DNA from: Pseudomonas sp. gcc21
GTDB lineage: Bacteria > Pseudomonadota > Gammaproteobacteria > Pseudomonadales > Pseudomonadaceae
Reading direction: 5' to 3'
Length of the DNA: 64,000 nucleotides
Assembly: GCF_012844345.1 (NCBI RefSeq)
Contig: NZ_CP051625.1
Span: forward strand, 3,906,001-3,970,000
In this document: positions 1 through 9,849 of the stretch, one piece after another
Layout of the letters: each line of letters starts with the position of its first letter
Numbering within the stretch: the stretch's first letter is position 1
Position numbers and translations under genes: made by a program
Notes under the pieces: generated by a model
The model's input: the letters and a program-made list of their open reading frames with translations, nothing else
Database searches by the model: none
Told to the model about the DNA's origin: nothing

Positions 1-1013
1 TCCTTGAGCATGCTCAGGGCCTTCTTGGTGTTCTCGCTACGCGCACCTTCCTTGTCCCATTGCTTCATGGCGGCCTGGGTCAGGTGGTTCTGAACGTCCT
101 CCGGCAGGGTGTTGACCTGCACGCCCTTGTTAGCGACGGCGTTGGCCAGGGTCACCTGCTCCTGGTACTGATACTCATTGGTGCGGAACCAGAACTGCTC
201 TTCCAGCGCCTGCTTGACGATCTGTTGCAGATCTTCGGGCAGCTTGTCCAGGGACCGTTGGCTCACGATGAATACGTCGGTACCGGCGATATTCAGGGCA
301 GGTTTGACGTGGTGCTTGGCGACTTCATAGAGGGCCATGCTGTCGGCACCCTGTGAAGCACCCCAGTGCGCGCCGTCGACGATGCCGGCGTCCAGTGCGG
401 AGTAAAGCTCACTACCGGGGATATAAGATGCAGTCGCGCCAGCGTCCGTGAGGAAGGTTTGCAGCGAGCCGGAGGAACGGATTTTCAGGCCCTTCAGATC
501 TTCCATGCTGTTGACTGGACGCTTGATCACCATCTCGGTGGGATAGACCTTGTCGGTCGCCCAGTAGACGTTGTGCTCTGCTGCTTCGGCGCGCAGCATG
601 TCTTCAAAACCCAGTACTTGATGGAAGTAGGCCGCTTCCCATACGTTGCGGAAGGCAAAAGGCAGACCCGAGGCAATACCCGCCAGGCTGACCTTGTTCT
701 GTGCGTAGGACGGGGAGATAGTGCCCATGTCGACAATGCCGCGGCTGACCGCGTTGAAGGTTTCCTGCGCGCTGAACAGTGCGCCAGCTTCGAACAGCTG
801 CAGCTTCAGTCTGCCATCGGAGCGTTCTTCCAGTACGTCTTTCAGACGCACCAGGCTGTCTGTGTATGACGTGCTCGCGCCAGGCCAGTGGGATTGAACA
901 CGCCAGGTAGTGGTTTCTGCCGCAGAGGCGACGGAGGGAGTTAGAGTGGCTGAGGTGGCCAGGGCGACGGCTGCCGCAATGGTGCCCAGTTTCTTGCGTA
1001 GGTTCGTTAACAT
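1..1013 (-). CDS. TRAP transporter substrate-binding protein, DctP family (3' end outside window)
   Basis: Reading the minus strand from an ATG at 1013 gives an open frame of 337 codons that runs off the left edge, so the C-terminus is missing. It starts with a Sec signal peptide: basic MLTNLRKK, a hydrophobic stretch, then ASA-AE as a likely cleavage site. The mature part has DctP-family features: WPGAS near the start, LFEAGALFSAQETFNAV, then IKRPVNSMEDLKGLKIRSSG in the middle, and an acid-binding region around SALDAGIVDGAHWG. Such proteins capture organic acids in the periplasm for a DctQM permease, which must lie to the left if present. The ligand cannot be told. The divergent acyl-CoA ligase and the IclR gene suggest uptake and activation of a carboxylic acid (inference). 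Confidence 0.88.
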   Translation of the reverse strand, partial: MLTNLRKKLGTIAAAVALATSATLTPSVASAAETTTWRVQSHWPGASTSYTDSLVRLKDVLEERSDGRLKLQLFEAGALFSAQETFNAVSRGIVDMGTISPSYAQNKVSLAGIASGLPFAFRNVWEAAYFHQVLGFEDMLRAEAAEHNVYWATDKVYPTEMVIKRPVNSMEDLKGLKIRSSGSLQTFLTDAGATASYIPGSELYSALDAGIVDGAHWGASQGADSMALYEVAKHHVKPALNIAGTDVFIVSQRSLDKLPEDLQQIVKQALEEQFWFRTNEYQYQEQVTLANAVANKGVQVNTLPEDVQNHLTQAAMKQWDKEGARSENTKKALSMLK

Positions 1014-1546
1014 CTCGTGCCTCATTGTTGTTTTGTTATGTATTTCACTGTGCAGAACTGTCGTCTGCACAATGAGTCAGGTTTTTAAATTTAACACACG
1101 AAAGGGTGATTGCAATACTCATTGCTCACCGGATCGAGACTGCTTGTTTTAAGGTCTCTGGAAGGGGCATAAATCAGTATAGATCATTCTGTATCGGCTG
1201 CTGACACGGCGCTGGCTCGGCATCTATGGCGTGGCGAGTCGGAACTGAGTCACTCCAGATGCGTGGGACGATGCGCCGGACAGGATGAAAAACGGCTTTT
1301 ACATCATGAAATGAAAATGATGCAGTTGTTTTAGTGTGCGGTACTGACTTTCGTAGCGTTGACTTCGAAAGTGATCAGTTGTCCAATTGGACCCCCGGCG
1401 CTTGGTGCTGGTTCTCGGGGCGCAACGCTCGAGTTCAGGCCTCGCTGGTATGGTGCCTCCGCAATATGCTGGAAGCTCTGCATTGTGATCAATCGCTGGG
1501 CAGCCCCGGGCTGTTCGGTTTTACCGTTTATCAGGACGACAATAAT
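1014..1546. other. Divergent intergenic region between the TRAP binding protein and the acyl-CoA ligase
   Basis: About 530 bases with no convincing gene. It must hold the promoters of both divergent genes. It contains an 8-bp inverted repeat at 1049-1071 and a weaker one, CATCAT/ATGATG, at 1302-1322. The second could be a control site for the ligase gene. Confidence 0.6.
1049..1071. promoter_or_regulatory. Inverted repeat, candidate operator of the TRAP binding-protein gene
   Basis: Perfect 8-bp inverted repeat TGTGCAGA-N7-TCTGCACA, lying 36-58 bases upstream of the TRAP binding-protein start. A regulator site is a reasonable reading, and the IclR gene at 3269-4057 is the nearest candidate regulator. 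It could also form an RNA hairpin in the leader. Confidence 0.4.
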
Positions 1547-3211
1547 ATGTTTACGAGACACTATGGCGTTTGGCCGAAAAGCTTGTCCAAAACCATGACG
1601 CTGCCCCAGACCAGCCTTTTTACCAACCTCGAAATTTCCGTCCAACGGTATCCAGACCATCCTGCGATTATCTTTTACGACACATCTATTACCTATGCCG
1701 AGCTGCACCGTGATGTCGAAGCCCTGGCCGGTTGGTTGCAGGCGCAGGGCGTAAAGAAGGGCGATCGGGTACTGCTTTATATGCAGAACTCGCCGCAGTA
1801 TGTCATGGGTTATTACGCCATTCTGCGTGCCGATGCGGTGGTGATTCCGGTCAATCCGATGAATCGCCACGCCGAACTCGAGCATTATATTGCCGACACC
1901 GGCGCTCAGATCTGTCTGGCGGGCCAGGAATTGGCCGAACATATACTGCCTCTGGTCGAGCATACCGACCTTCGGCAGGTTCTGGTTTCCGCCTATGGCA
2001 GCTTCCTCAAACAGCCCACTGACCTTGAACTGCCAGCCGAAGTGACTCTGGCCGAAACCCCGCTGCCCGAAGGCGGAACCCGCTGGGAAGCAGCGATCGC
2101 TGCCGGGCACAAGCCGGGTCCGCATACTGCCGGACCGGACGACCTCGCGTTGATCCCCTACAGCTCAGGTACCACGGGTGCGCCGAAGGGGTGTATGCAC
2201 GTGCACCGTGCGGTCATGGCCACAGCCGTCCACCGCTCGTTCTGGAATCTGGCTACGGCTGACAGCGTGCAGCTCTCTACCTTGCCGTTCTTTCATGTGA
2301 CCGGCATGCAGGCGTCCATGAACAGCCCCATCTATACCGGTTCCACCTCTGTGATCATGACCCGCTGGAATCGAACGGTGGCGGCCAAACTGATTGAGCG
2401 TTACCGGGTTACGGGATGGGCCAATATCGTCACCATGGCGGTGGACTTCCTTTCCAACCCTGACCTCGACCAATACGATATCTCCAGCCTGCAGAATATC
2501 GGTGGCGGTGGGGCAGCCATGCCGGAAGCCATTGCGCAGAAGCTGCACCGGCTGACGGGTCTGTCCTATATAGAAGGTTACGGTCTGTCCGAGACCATGG
2601 CCGCTACGCATATCAACCCGCCGGATCGTCCAAAGGCCCAGTGTCTCGGGATTCCGGTGTTCGATGTCGATTCGCGGATCATCGATCCGGACACGCTCGA
2701 AGAGATGGGCCCGGGCGAAACCGGTGAAATTGTCAGCCATGGCCCGCAGATCACCGTTGGCTACTGGAACCGCCCGGAGGAGACCGCTGCGGCCTTCATC
2801 GAGCTGGATGGCAAGCGCTTCTTCCGCACTGGCGACCTGGCGCGTTACGACGAAGAGGGCTACTTCTTCATGGTCGACCGAATCAAGCGAATGATCAACG
2901 CTTCCGGGTTCAAGGTGTGGCCGAGCGAAGTCGAAAGCATGATGTATCAGAACCCGCTGGTGCGTGAGGTATGTATCATTTCCTCGCCGCATCCCAAGCG
3001 TGGCGAAACGGTCAAGGCCTGTATCGTACTGAGCCCTGAAGCCAACCCGGCTACAGCGGAACAGGAAATCCTCGACTGGTGTAAGGCAGAGATGGCGACT
3101 TATAAGGTCCCGGAAATCGTTGAGTTCATGACGGAGCTGCCGAAATCACCGTCAGGAAAGCTGATGTGGCGTGAACTGCAGGAACAGGAGTGGCGTAAGC
3201 AGGCCTCCTGA
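1547..3211 (+). CDS. AMP-forming acyl-CoA synthetase (long-chain fatty-acid-CoA ligase-like)
   Basis: A 554-residue ANL-superfamily enzyme that activates a carboxylic acid with ATP and CoA. The phosphate-binding loop YSSGTTGAPKG sits near residue 210, EGYGLSE near 345, the TGD motif (RTGDLARYD) near 430, and the hinge and catalytic lysine (PSGKLMWREL) close to the end. The ATG at 1547 is chosen because AGGA lies upstream and the start MFTRHYGVWPK is typical of this subfamily. An in-frame frame extends back to 1334 and a later Met lies at 1595. The substrate is unknown. The neighbouring TRAP uptake protein and IclR regulator suggest catabolism of an imported acid (inference). Confidence 0.88.
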   Translation: MFTRHYGVWPKSLSKTMTLPQTSLFTNLEISVQRYPDHPAIIFYDTSITYAELHRDVEALAGWLQAQGVKKGDRVLLYMQNSPQYVMGYYAILRADAVVIPVNPMNRHAELEHYIADTGAQICLAGQELAEHILPLVEHTDLRQVLVSAYGSFLKQPTDLELPAEVTLAETPLPEGGTRWEAAIAAGHKPGPHTAGPDDLALIPYSSGTTGAPKGCMHVHRAVMATAVHRSFWNLATADSVQLSTLPFFHVTGMQASMNSPIYTGSTSVIMTRWNRTVAAKLIERYRVTGWANIVTMAVDFLSNPDLDQYDISSLQNIGGGGAAMPEAIAQKLHRLTGLSYIEGYGLSETMAATHINPPDRPKAQCLGIPVFDVDSRIIDPDTLEEMGPGETGEIVSHGPQITVGYWNRPEETAAAFIELDGKRFFRTGDLARYDEEGYFFMVDRIKRMINASGFKVWPSEVESMMYQNPLVREVCIISSPHPKRGETVKACIVLSPEANPATAEQEILDWCKAEMATYKVPEIVEFMTELPKSPSGKLMWRELQEQEWRKQAS

Positions 3212-3268
3212 TGCTGCCGGAGCCGGCCGTCCCGGGCAGGCTTCGACATCAACTTCAATCAGCGAGTC

Positions 3269-4057
3269 TCAACTGGCCAGCGACTGAATATCGCTGGCCA
3301 GTATTACCAACTGGTGGGCGATTGAGTCACGGATTTTTTCCAGTGGCACGAGGTAAGAGGGCGCTGCGCACGTAAGTGCCATGGTGCTTCCGTCGGCGAG
3401 GGTGATAGGCACCCCGGCGGTATTGACGTTGCGATCCCAGTCACCCAGCGACAGGCAGAACCCGAACTGCCGATACTCCTCAACGGCACGCTCCAGTCCT
3501 GCACGTTTCTCGGGCCATTGCGCTTCGCCGTAGCGTTCGGCCAATGCATCCAGCAGCTCCTTGCGCGGATCCTCCTGCAATGACGCGTAATAGGCGCGCC
3601 CGGCCGCTGTCGTGGCCATTGGCAGTTTCAAACCGATCTCCATGCGTAACAGGGACTGCTCCGGTGGCAGCCGGTTCTCCACGTAGATCATATGGAAGCG
3701 ATCACGGCAGGTAAGCCCTACGGAGGTGTTGTTCAGTCGGGCAAATTCGTCCATGTACGGTTGAGCCAGTTGGCGTACCCGCAGGTTGGACACGTACGCA
3801 TGACCAAGCGCCAGAACCCCGGAGCTGAGCTGATACTTTTCCAGGCGAGCGTTATAGCTGAGATAGCCGAGGCTGGTCAGCGTGAACGTCATGCGCGATA
3901 CCGTCGCCTTGGGCAGTCCGGTTATGCGTGCGATCTCCTGGTTACCGAGCGTAACCGACCCTTCATTGAACGCCCGCAGCACGTTCAGGCCGCGAGAAAG
4001 CGATTCTACGAAGCGACGATCCTTGGTGGCGTCGCTGGGGAATATCTGTTTGGACAC
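3269..4057 (-). CDS. IclR-family transcriptional regulator
   Basis: A protein of about 262 residues with an N-terminal winged helix (SLSRGLNVLRAF, then IARITGLPKATVSRMTFTL) and a C-terminal IclR ligand domain (RLNNTSVGLTCRD, MATTAAGRAYYA, NVNTAGVPI). I chose the GTG at 4057 because GGAGATAAGGAC lies directly in front. An upstream GTG at 4120 would add 21 residues without family similarity. IclR proteins usually control adjacent catabolic or transport genes. Here the likely targets are the convergent acyl-CoA ligase and the TRAP gene beyond it (inference). Confidence 0.85.
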   Translation of the reverse strand: MSKQIFPSDATKDRRFVESLSRGLNVLRAFNEGSVTLGNQEIARITGLPKATVSRMTFTLTSLGYLSYNARLEKYQLSSGVLALGHAYVSNLRVRQLAQPYMDEFARLNNTSVGLTCRDRFHMIYVENRLPPEQSLLRMEIGLKLPMATTAAGRAYYASLQEDPRKELLDALAERYGEAQWPEKRAGLERAVEEYRQFGFCLSLGDWDRNVNTAGVPITLADGSTMALTCAAPSYLVPLEKIRDSIAHQLVILASDIQSLAS

Positions 4058-4259
4058 GTCCTTATCTCCGTCGTGATCTGGTCGGCCATCAATGGCCAAG
4101 AGCCTACCCGAGAGCTTCACGACCTACGCCGCATTAGTCAATCAAAGGAGACTTGCGTCACATTTTTCGGTGACTGGTTTGAACAGCGAGGGCACGCCGC
4201 CTGTGCTTTTGCTCCATGAGATAGCGGCGGAGTGCTTGAAGTACAGCCTGATGACGCAG

Positions 4260-4288
4260 CTCAGGGTCGGGCGTGCCCCAACCCTGAG
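4260..4288 (-). terminator. Hairpin downstream of the chemoreceptor gene
   Basis: CTCAGGGT and ACCCTGAG form an 8-bp stem enclosing a GC-rich part that can extend it. It begins 19 bases after the chemoreceptor stop codon. No T-run follows, so it may stabilise the RNA end rather than terminate by itself. Confidence 0.45.
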
Positions 4289-4306
4289 CTGGGAGGGGAG
4301 GGAGGC

Positions 4307-5995
4307 TCAGTGCACCCTGAACTGGGATACCAACTGCCTGAGATTTTCGCCCAGCCGTGCGAGCTCGTTGCTGGCGTCGGAGGTCTGGCTGACTCCCGTT
4401 GAGCTTTGTGCCGCCGCGTTGACGATGCTGACGACGTTGCGATTGATGTCTTCGGCGACATGGCTCTGTTGTTCGGATGCAGCGGCCACCTGAATTATCT
4501 GGCCGCGGATCATACCGACCGACTCTTCGATGGTCTGCAGCGATCCTGCTGCCTCGTTGATCGCGCTGACCGTGTGTTGCGATTGCGCCTGAGCACCTTT
4601 CATGTGATCAGCGGCTTTCTTTGATTCATCGACGTAGCTCTCGATCATGGCGCGGATCTGCGTAGCCGATTCACCGCTACGGCTGGCGAGCTGTCTGACT
4701 TCGTCTGCTACTACAGCAAAACCGCGTCCCATCTCGCCAGCGCGCGCCGCCTCGATTGCTGCGTTAAGCGCCAGCAGGTTGGTCTGTTCAGTGACTTCAC
4801 GGATCACGTCCACCACCGACTGAATCTCATCGCTCTTGGCTGCCAGCGCCTCGATCATCCGTGCACTTTCCTGCAAGGTAGTAAACAGGTGCCGGACCGA
4901 TTCCTGGGATGACAGAACGGTGCCGCGGCCCAGTCGCGATTGCTCGTCTGCTACCGACGCAGCGCTTTCGACTTCGGTGGCATTTCCGGCGATCTGGAGC
5001 ACGGTTGCGGCCATCTCGTTGATTGCCGAGGCAATCTGATCGGTCTCGCTTCCCTGCAGTTCGACGGAGGCCTGCGTCTCTGAGGCGATATGACTCAGCT
5101 CCTCCGCAGCGGACGCAAGCTGATCGGTGGTCTCGCCTACCTGTGCAATGGCCTGTTGGATCTTCGAGACAAAGGCGTTGAATTGACGGCCCAGCTCGCT
5201 CAGCTCGTCGGTGCCCTGTGCGGGCAAACGCTGCGTCAGGTCGCCGTCGCCCTCGGCGATTTCCTGCATCATGCGGGTAGCGCTATTGAGCGGGCGGGTG
5301 ACGGTGCGGCCGATGAAGATCCCAAGCAGGATCGCGACGCCGACGATAAATAGCGTGATCCACAGTATGCGGCTGAGCGCAGCCGCGGTGTTCGCTTCGA
5401 TCTCCTGCTGTGCTGCGCTCACCGCTCTATCGACATCGGTGACGTAAATGCCCGCTCCGATAACCCATTGCCATTCAGGCAGATCGATCGAATAGGATAT
5501 CTTCGGCTCCGGCTGGCCTGTTGCCGGATTCGTCCAGATATAGTCGTGGAACCCCTGGCCGCTTCGCCCGCTCGAGATCAGATTGCGCAACAACTCTCTG
5601 CGCGCCGGCGTCGAATCCACTGATGGCCCTTCGGCGCTGGGCTTGGGCCGAAAGGCCAGATTGTAGGAGTCGTATGTCCATGCATAGATATAGTTGTTAT
5701 CGCCGAAACCCATCGAGCGAATAATGTCCCGCGCCGCCGTCTGGGCCGTGCTCTTGTCCATATAGGGGTCGGTATAGACCTCCTCGATAGCCGTGCGCGC
5801 CGCGTCCACTACCTGCTTGAGTCCGGTCTTGTGGGCTTCGATAAGTTGAGTGCGCAGTCGCTCCACCTCAGCAGCTCCCTGCACCTGAATCTGATTGAAG
5901 GTTAGCCAGGCAGTGACTCCTGCGGTCAACAAGACGGGAAGCAGAATCCCGATTAGCAGGCGGGACCGTATGCTGAGGCTTGAAACAAGATTCAT
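4307..5995 (-). CDS. Methyl-accepting chemotaxis protein with periplasmic single Cache domain
   Basis: A 562-residue chemoreceptor. TM1 is at about 12-32. A periplasmic region of about 160 residues has Cache-type features ([27 protein letters not shown]). TM2 is at about 205-225 ([20 protein letters not shown]). A HAMP domain follows, then a long signalling coiled coil with the conserved hairpin tip [20 protein letters not shown]. It senses a small molecule in the periplasm and signals to CheA/CheW at the cell pole. It lies downstream of the IclR gene on the same strand but is separated by about 240 bases, so it probably has its own promoter. No CheR-binding pentapeptide is seen at the C-terminus (ends SQFRVH). 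Confidence 0.93.
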   Translation of the reverse strand: MNLVSSLSIRSRLLIGILLPVLLTAGVTAWLTFNQIQVQGAAEVERLRTQLIEAHKTGLKQVVDAARTAIEEVYTDPYMDKSTAQTAARDIIRSMGFGDNNYIYAWTYDSYNLAFRPKPSAEGPSVDSTPARRELLRNLISSGRSGQGFHDYIWTNPATGQPEPKISYSIDLPEWQWVIGAGIYVTDVDRAVSAAQQEIEANTAAALSRILWITLFIVGVAILLGIFIGRTVTRPLNSATRMMQEIAEGDGDLTQRLPAQGTDELSELGRQFNAFVSKIQQAIAQVGETTDQLASAAEELSHIASETQASVELQGSETDQIASAINEMAATVLQIAGNATEVESAASVADEQSRLGRGTVLSSQESVRHLFTTLQESARMIEALAAKSDEIQSVVDVIREVTEQTNLLALNAAIEAARAGEMGRGFAVVADEVRQLASRSGESATQIRAMIESYVDESKKAADHMKGAQAQSQHTVSAINEAAGSLQTIEESVGMIRGQIIQVAAASEQQSHVAEDINRNVVSIVNAAAQSSTGVSQTSDASNELARLGENLRQLVSQFRVH

Positions 5996-6228
5996 GACGT
6001 TTCCTTACTGGGCTCCGGGCGGAACAATGATCTGAATGGTTACGTGCAAGGTATCGGCAGGCGACGCGGGTTCTGAAGTGTCTATCTCGGGCTTTTTGAT
6101 GTTTTTTCTCCTCAGACGCCGTCGGTCTGCCGAGGCCGGCGGATGAGAGGTAGCCGGTTGATGTCGAAGGTTGAAGTCTTTGCCAGTGAACCCCATATAG
6201 CTTGTTTGCCATCTCATGAGAGGCTGCC

Positions 6229-6678
6229 ATGCCCCTGATTCGAATTTTGCTGTTGCTGATCCCGCTGATCGAACTGGCGGGCCTGATATTGCTGGGCCAG
6301 GCGATCGGAGTCGGGTTCACCCTGCTCTGGGTGTTGGTAAGCGGGTTGCTTGGCGTAGCAGTCATACAACGACAGGGCTGGGGAATGCTCCAGCGTCTGC
6401 AGATGCAAATGGCTGAGAACCGCGCGCCTTTCTCCATTCTAAAGTCGGGAATGTGGGGCGTGCTGGCCGGTGTGCTGTTACTGATCCCGGGTGTCGTGAC
6501 TGATGTTCTGGCAGTCCCTGCCTTGATACTCGCGCTGCGTAATCGCAACCGACCCGGTCCGGGCGAACCAGGCGGGCCGACAGTCTGGAAGCGCGGCGAG
6601 CACCACGTCATCGAAGGCGAGTGGGAGGCTGGTCGCAAGGAGTCGTCCGACTCGGATCAGCGCATCAATCGCGACTGA
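6229..6678 (+). CDS. fxsA: FxsA family inner-membrane protein
   Basis: A 149-residue protein with the FxsA pattern: RILLLLIPLIELAGLILLGQ as a first membrane segment, a second hydrophobic stretch (LLWVLVSGLLGVAVIQRQGW), and a third (GVLAGVLLLIPGVVTDVLAV). A hydrophilic tail completes it. FxsA was named for suppressing phage T7 F-exclusion when overproduced; its normal role is unclear. It is commonly found just upstream of groES in Pseudomonas, as here. The start ATG has a GAGG-type site upstream (ATGAGAGGCTGCC). Confidence 0.9.
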   Translation: MPLIRILLLLIPLIELAGLILLGQAIGVGFTLLWVLVSGLLGVAVIQRQGWGMLQRLQMQMAENRAPFSILKSGMWGVLAGVLLLIPGVVTDVLAVPALILALRNRNRPGPGEPGGPTVWKRGEHHVIEGEWEAGRKESSDSDQRINRD

Positions 6679-6707
6679 ACCAGGCAGAAAAATTTTGCGG
6701 CAGGGGG

Positions 6708-6733
6708 CTTGAAAAGCTTTTACAGGGCCCCAT
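6708..6733 (+). promoter_or_regulatory. Sigma-32-type heat-shock promoter of groESL
   Basis: CTTGAAA at 6708-6714 and CCCCAT at 6728-6733 with a 13-base spacer match the RpoH consensus (CTTGAAA, 11-16 bases, CCCCATNT). It lies about 150 bases upstream of groES, so the leader is long. Confidence 0.8.
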
Positions 6734-6808
6734 TAAGGATTCACCAGTTTTGGCAGGCTCCCTCATCGGGTGCATGCCCTGAACAAAAGCATGCTCAGGC
6801 ATGTTTGT

Positions 6809-6829
6809 CAGGCTGAAAAGCCTGTTTTT
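6809..6829 (+). terminator. Terminator-like hairpin 1 in the groES leader
   Basis: CAGGCT-GAAA-AGCCTG followed by five T residues: a perfect 6-bp stem with a stable GNRA tetraloop and a short T-run. It lies after the heat-shock promoter and before groES, so it would interrupt or tune transcription of groESL if it terminates. Confidence 0.55.
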
Positions 6830-6837
6830 CTTGGGAC

Positions 6838-6855
6838 GCCGGCACGCCGGCTTTT
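6838..6855 (+). terminator. Terminator-like hairpin 2 in the groES leader
   Basis: GCCGG-CACG-CCGGC followed by TTTT, directly after hairpin 1 and 26 bases before groES. The sequence is short but GC-rich. It may be an attenuator, a translation-control hairpin or a chance structure. Confidence 0.4.
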
Positions 6856-6880
6856 AGAAGCTAATTGGAGACTAAACACG

Positions 6881-7171
6881 ATGAAAATTCGTCCGTTACA
6901 CGATCGCGTCGTCGTTCGTCGCAGCGAAGAAGAAACTAAAACCGCTGGCGGTATCGTTCTGCCTGGCTCAGCCGCAGAAAAGCCAAATACCGGCGTGGTA
7001 GTAGCTGTAGGTACCGGGCGTCTGCTGGACAACGGTGAAGTGCGCGCACTGGCCGTCAAGGAAGGTGACAAGGTTGTCTTTGGTCCCTATTCCGGCAGCA
7101 GCACCATCAAGATCGACGGCGAAGACCTGCTGATCATGAGCGAATCCGAAATTTATGGTGTGCTGGACTGA
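6881..7171 (+). CDS. groES: Co-chaperonin GroES
   Basis: A 96-residue GroES, full length. It begins [14 protein letters not shown] and contains [13 protein letters not shown] (mobile loop that contacts GroEL) and the dome region [19 protein letters not shown]. The protein caps the GroEL ring during ATP-driven folding in the cytoplasm. The ATG at 6881 is preceded by TTGGAGACTAAACACG, giving a GGAG site. An earlier in-frame extension from 6770 passes through the leader hairpins and is not credible. groEL follows 56 bases later in the same operon. Confidence 0.98.
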   Translation: MKIRPLHDRVVVRRSEEETKTAGGIVLPGSAAEKPNTGVVVAVGTGRLLDNGEVRALAVKEGDKVVFGPYSGSSTIKIDGEDLLIMSESEIYGVLD

Positions 7172-7215
7172 TCCGCGAACTGCTGACGTCCTGCATTTCT
7201 CCAACGAATATATGA

Positions 7216-8874
<1,659 letters not shown>

Positions 8875-8892
8875 CGCTGCTTTCCCGCTCCG

Positions 8893-8924
8893 AAAACCCG
8901 GTCTGTAAAGACCGGGTTTTTTTT
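8893..8924 (+). terminator. Rho-independent terminator of groESL
   Basis: AAAACCCGGTCT-GTAA-AGACCGGGTTTT: a 12-bp perfect stem with a tetraloop, followed by further T residues. It starts 19 bases after the groEL stop codon. Confidence 0.95.
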
Positions 8925-8953
8925 GTGCCTGGAGCATTGATTAGAAGATCATG

Positions 8954-8971
8954 TGTAAGCGATTACCTACA
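8954..8971. promoter_or_regulatory. GacA-type upstream activating sequence of rsmZ
   Basis: TGTAAG-CGATTA-CCTACA matches the GacA box TGTAAG-N6-CTTACA at 11 of 12 defined bases. It lies about 170 bases upstream of the inferred rsmZ start, the distance known for rsmZ genes of fluorescent pseudomonads. Confidence 0.75.
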
Positions 8972-9099
8972 CGAGATGTAAGCCATGACTGCCAAATGCT
9001 GTCAGCATGACAGTTGATTGGCTGTGTGATAATGGCTAAGCTATTGAATATAAAGAACATTATTTTATAGAAGGACAGGCGAGACCCTGTAGCAGCGCC

Positions 9100-9127
9100 T
9101 TGATTCCCTATGGATTGGACGTATTAT
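9100..9127 (+). promoter_or_regulatory. Candidate promoter of rsmZ
   Basis: TTGATT at 9100-9105 and TATTAT at 9122-9127 with a 16-base spacer. They place the RNA start near 9134, giving a transcript of about 130 nt that ends at the terminator. Confidence 0.5.
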
Positions 9128-9133
9128 GTATCC

Positions 9134-9265
9134 ATGTGTGACGGATCACGCACCCCGACAGGAAGTTGGGGAAGGGATTTCCAGGAAGGTAAAGTCAGGA
9201 TGACTTGGACACGGATTGCACAAATGGAATGAAGAGCGGGCGGGTTAATCCCCGCCCCTTTTTTT
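9134..9265 (+). ncRNA. rsmZ: RsmZ-type regulatory small RNA (CsrA/RsmA sponge)
   Basis: No reading frame lies here, but there is an RNA about 130 nt long rich in GGA motifs. Several sit in hairpin loops: CCCCGAC-AGGAA-GTTGGGG (7-bp stem) and AGTC-AGGAT-GACT, with further GGA elements (TCCAGGAAGG, TTGGACACGGATTG, ATGGAATG) between. It ends in a strong terminator. RsmZ RNAs bind and sequester RsmA/CsrA, releasing repressed mRNAs. Position next to fdxA matches rsmZ of P. aeruginosa, and a GacA box lies about 170 bases upstream. The 5' end is inferred from the promoter and could be off by some bases. Confidence 0.85.
9238..9265 (+). terminator. Rho-independent terminator of rsmZ
   Basis: GGGCGGG-TTAATC-CCCGCCC followed by C and seven T residues: a 7-bp GC stem forming the 3' end of the small RNA. 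Confidence 0.93.
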
Positions 9266-9336
9266 GCCTGCGATTTATGGCCTGACGTAGAACCTGCCGC
9301 TCGGTGTCAATACCTTCTCACTCTTTGAGCGGCCAC

Positions 9337-9360
9337 AAAAAAAGCCGGCGCGAGGCCGGC
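9337..9360 (-). terminator. Rho-independent terminator of fdxA
   Basis: Read on the minus strand: GCCGGC-CTCGC-GCCGGC followed by seven T residues, 20 bases after the fdxA stop codon. Confidence 0.93.
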
Positions 9361-9379
9361 ATTTTCAATCCGTGCGCCT

Positions 9380-9703
9380 TTAGCGCTCCAGATACTGCAA
9401 CTTGTCAGGCACACCGTCCCATTCTTCTGCATCGGGCAAACTGTCTTTTTTCTCGGTGATGTTTGGCCAGACTTCCGCCAGCTCTGCGTTCAGTTCGGTG
9501 TATTCCTGCTGATCGGCGGGCACTTCGTCCTCGGAGAAGATAGCGTTGGCCGGGCACTCAGGCTCGCACAGAGCGCAGTCGATACACTCGTCAGGATGAA
9601 TGACCAGAAAATTCGGGCCTTCGTAAAAACAATCGACAGGGCAGACCTCAACGCAATCTGTGTATTTGCATTTGATGCAGTTGTCGGTAACAACGAAAGT
9701 CAT
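9380..9703 (-). CDS. fdxA: Seven-iron ferredoxin FdxA
   Basis: A 107-residue ferredoxin with two iron-sulfur clusters. [17 protein letters not shown] supplies the [3Fe-4S]-type site and part of the second, and [12 protein letters not shown] the [4Fe-4S] site. The length and the acidic tail match the Azotobacter FdI family (FdxA). It carries electrons in the cytoplasm; the partner is not known from sequence. It lies 146 bases downstream of mutS on the same strand, the same order as in P. aeruginosa, and ends in a clear terminator. Confidence 0.96.
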   Translation of the reverse strand: MTFVVTDNCIKCKYTDCVEVCPVDCFYEGPNFLVIHPDECIDCALCEPECPANAIFSEDEVPADQQEYTELNAELAEVWPNITEKKDSLPDAEEWDGVPDKLQYLER

Positions 9704-9849
9704 TGTGGGTCTCCATCAAGATCGGCGAGTACGAAAGTGGCGCGTAGTTTAGCAGTTTTTTTCTGTGGGTACAGGGAGTTAGCCGATCCGTACCCATTAT
9801 GCGCCGTTCTCCACACGTTTAATGAAAATCACTCTCATTTAGCGGCTGA

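Noticed and set aside
1302..1322. CATCAT...ATGATG inverted repeat as an operator
   Set aside because: Only six bases per arm in an A/T-rich stretch; too weak to list separately.
1331..2125. 264-codon open frame antisense to the first acyl-CoA ligase
   Set aside because: Shadow frame without recognisable domain; overlaps conserved ligase regions.
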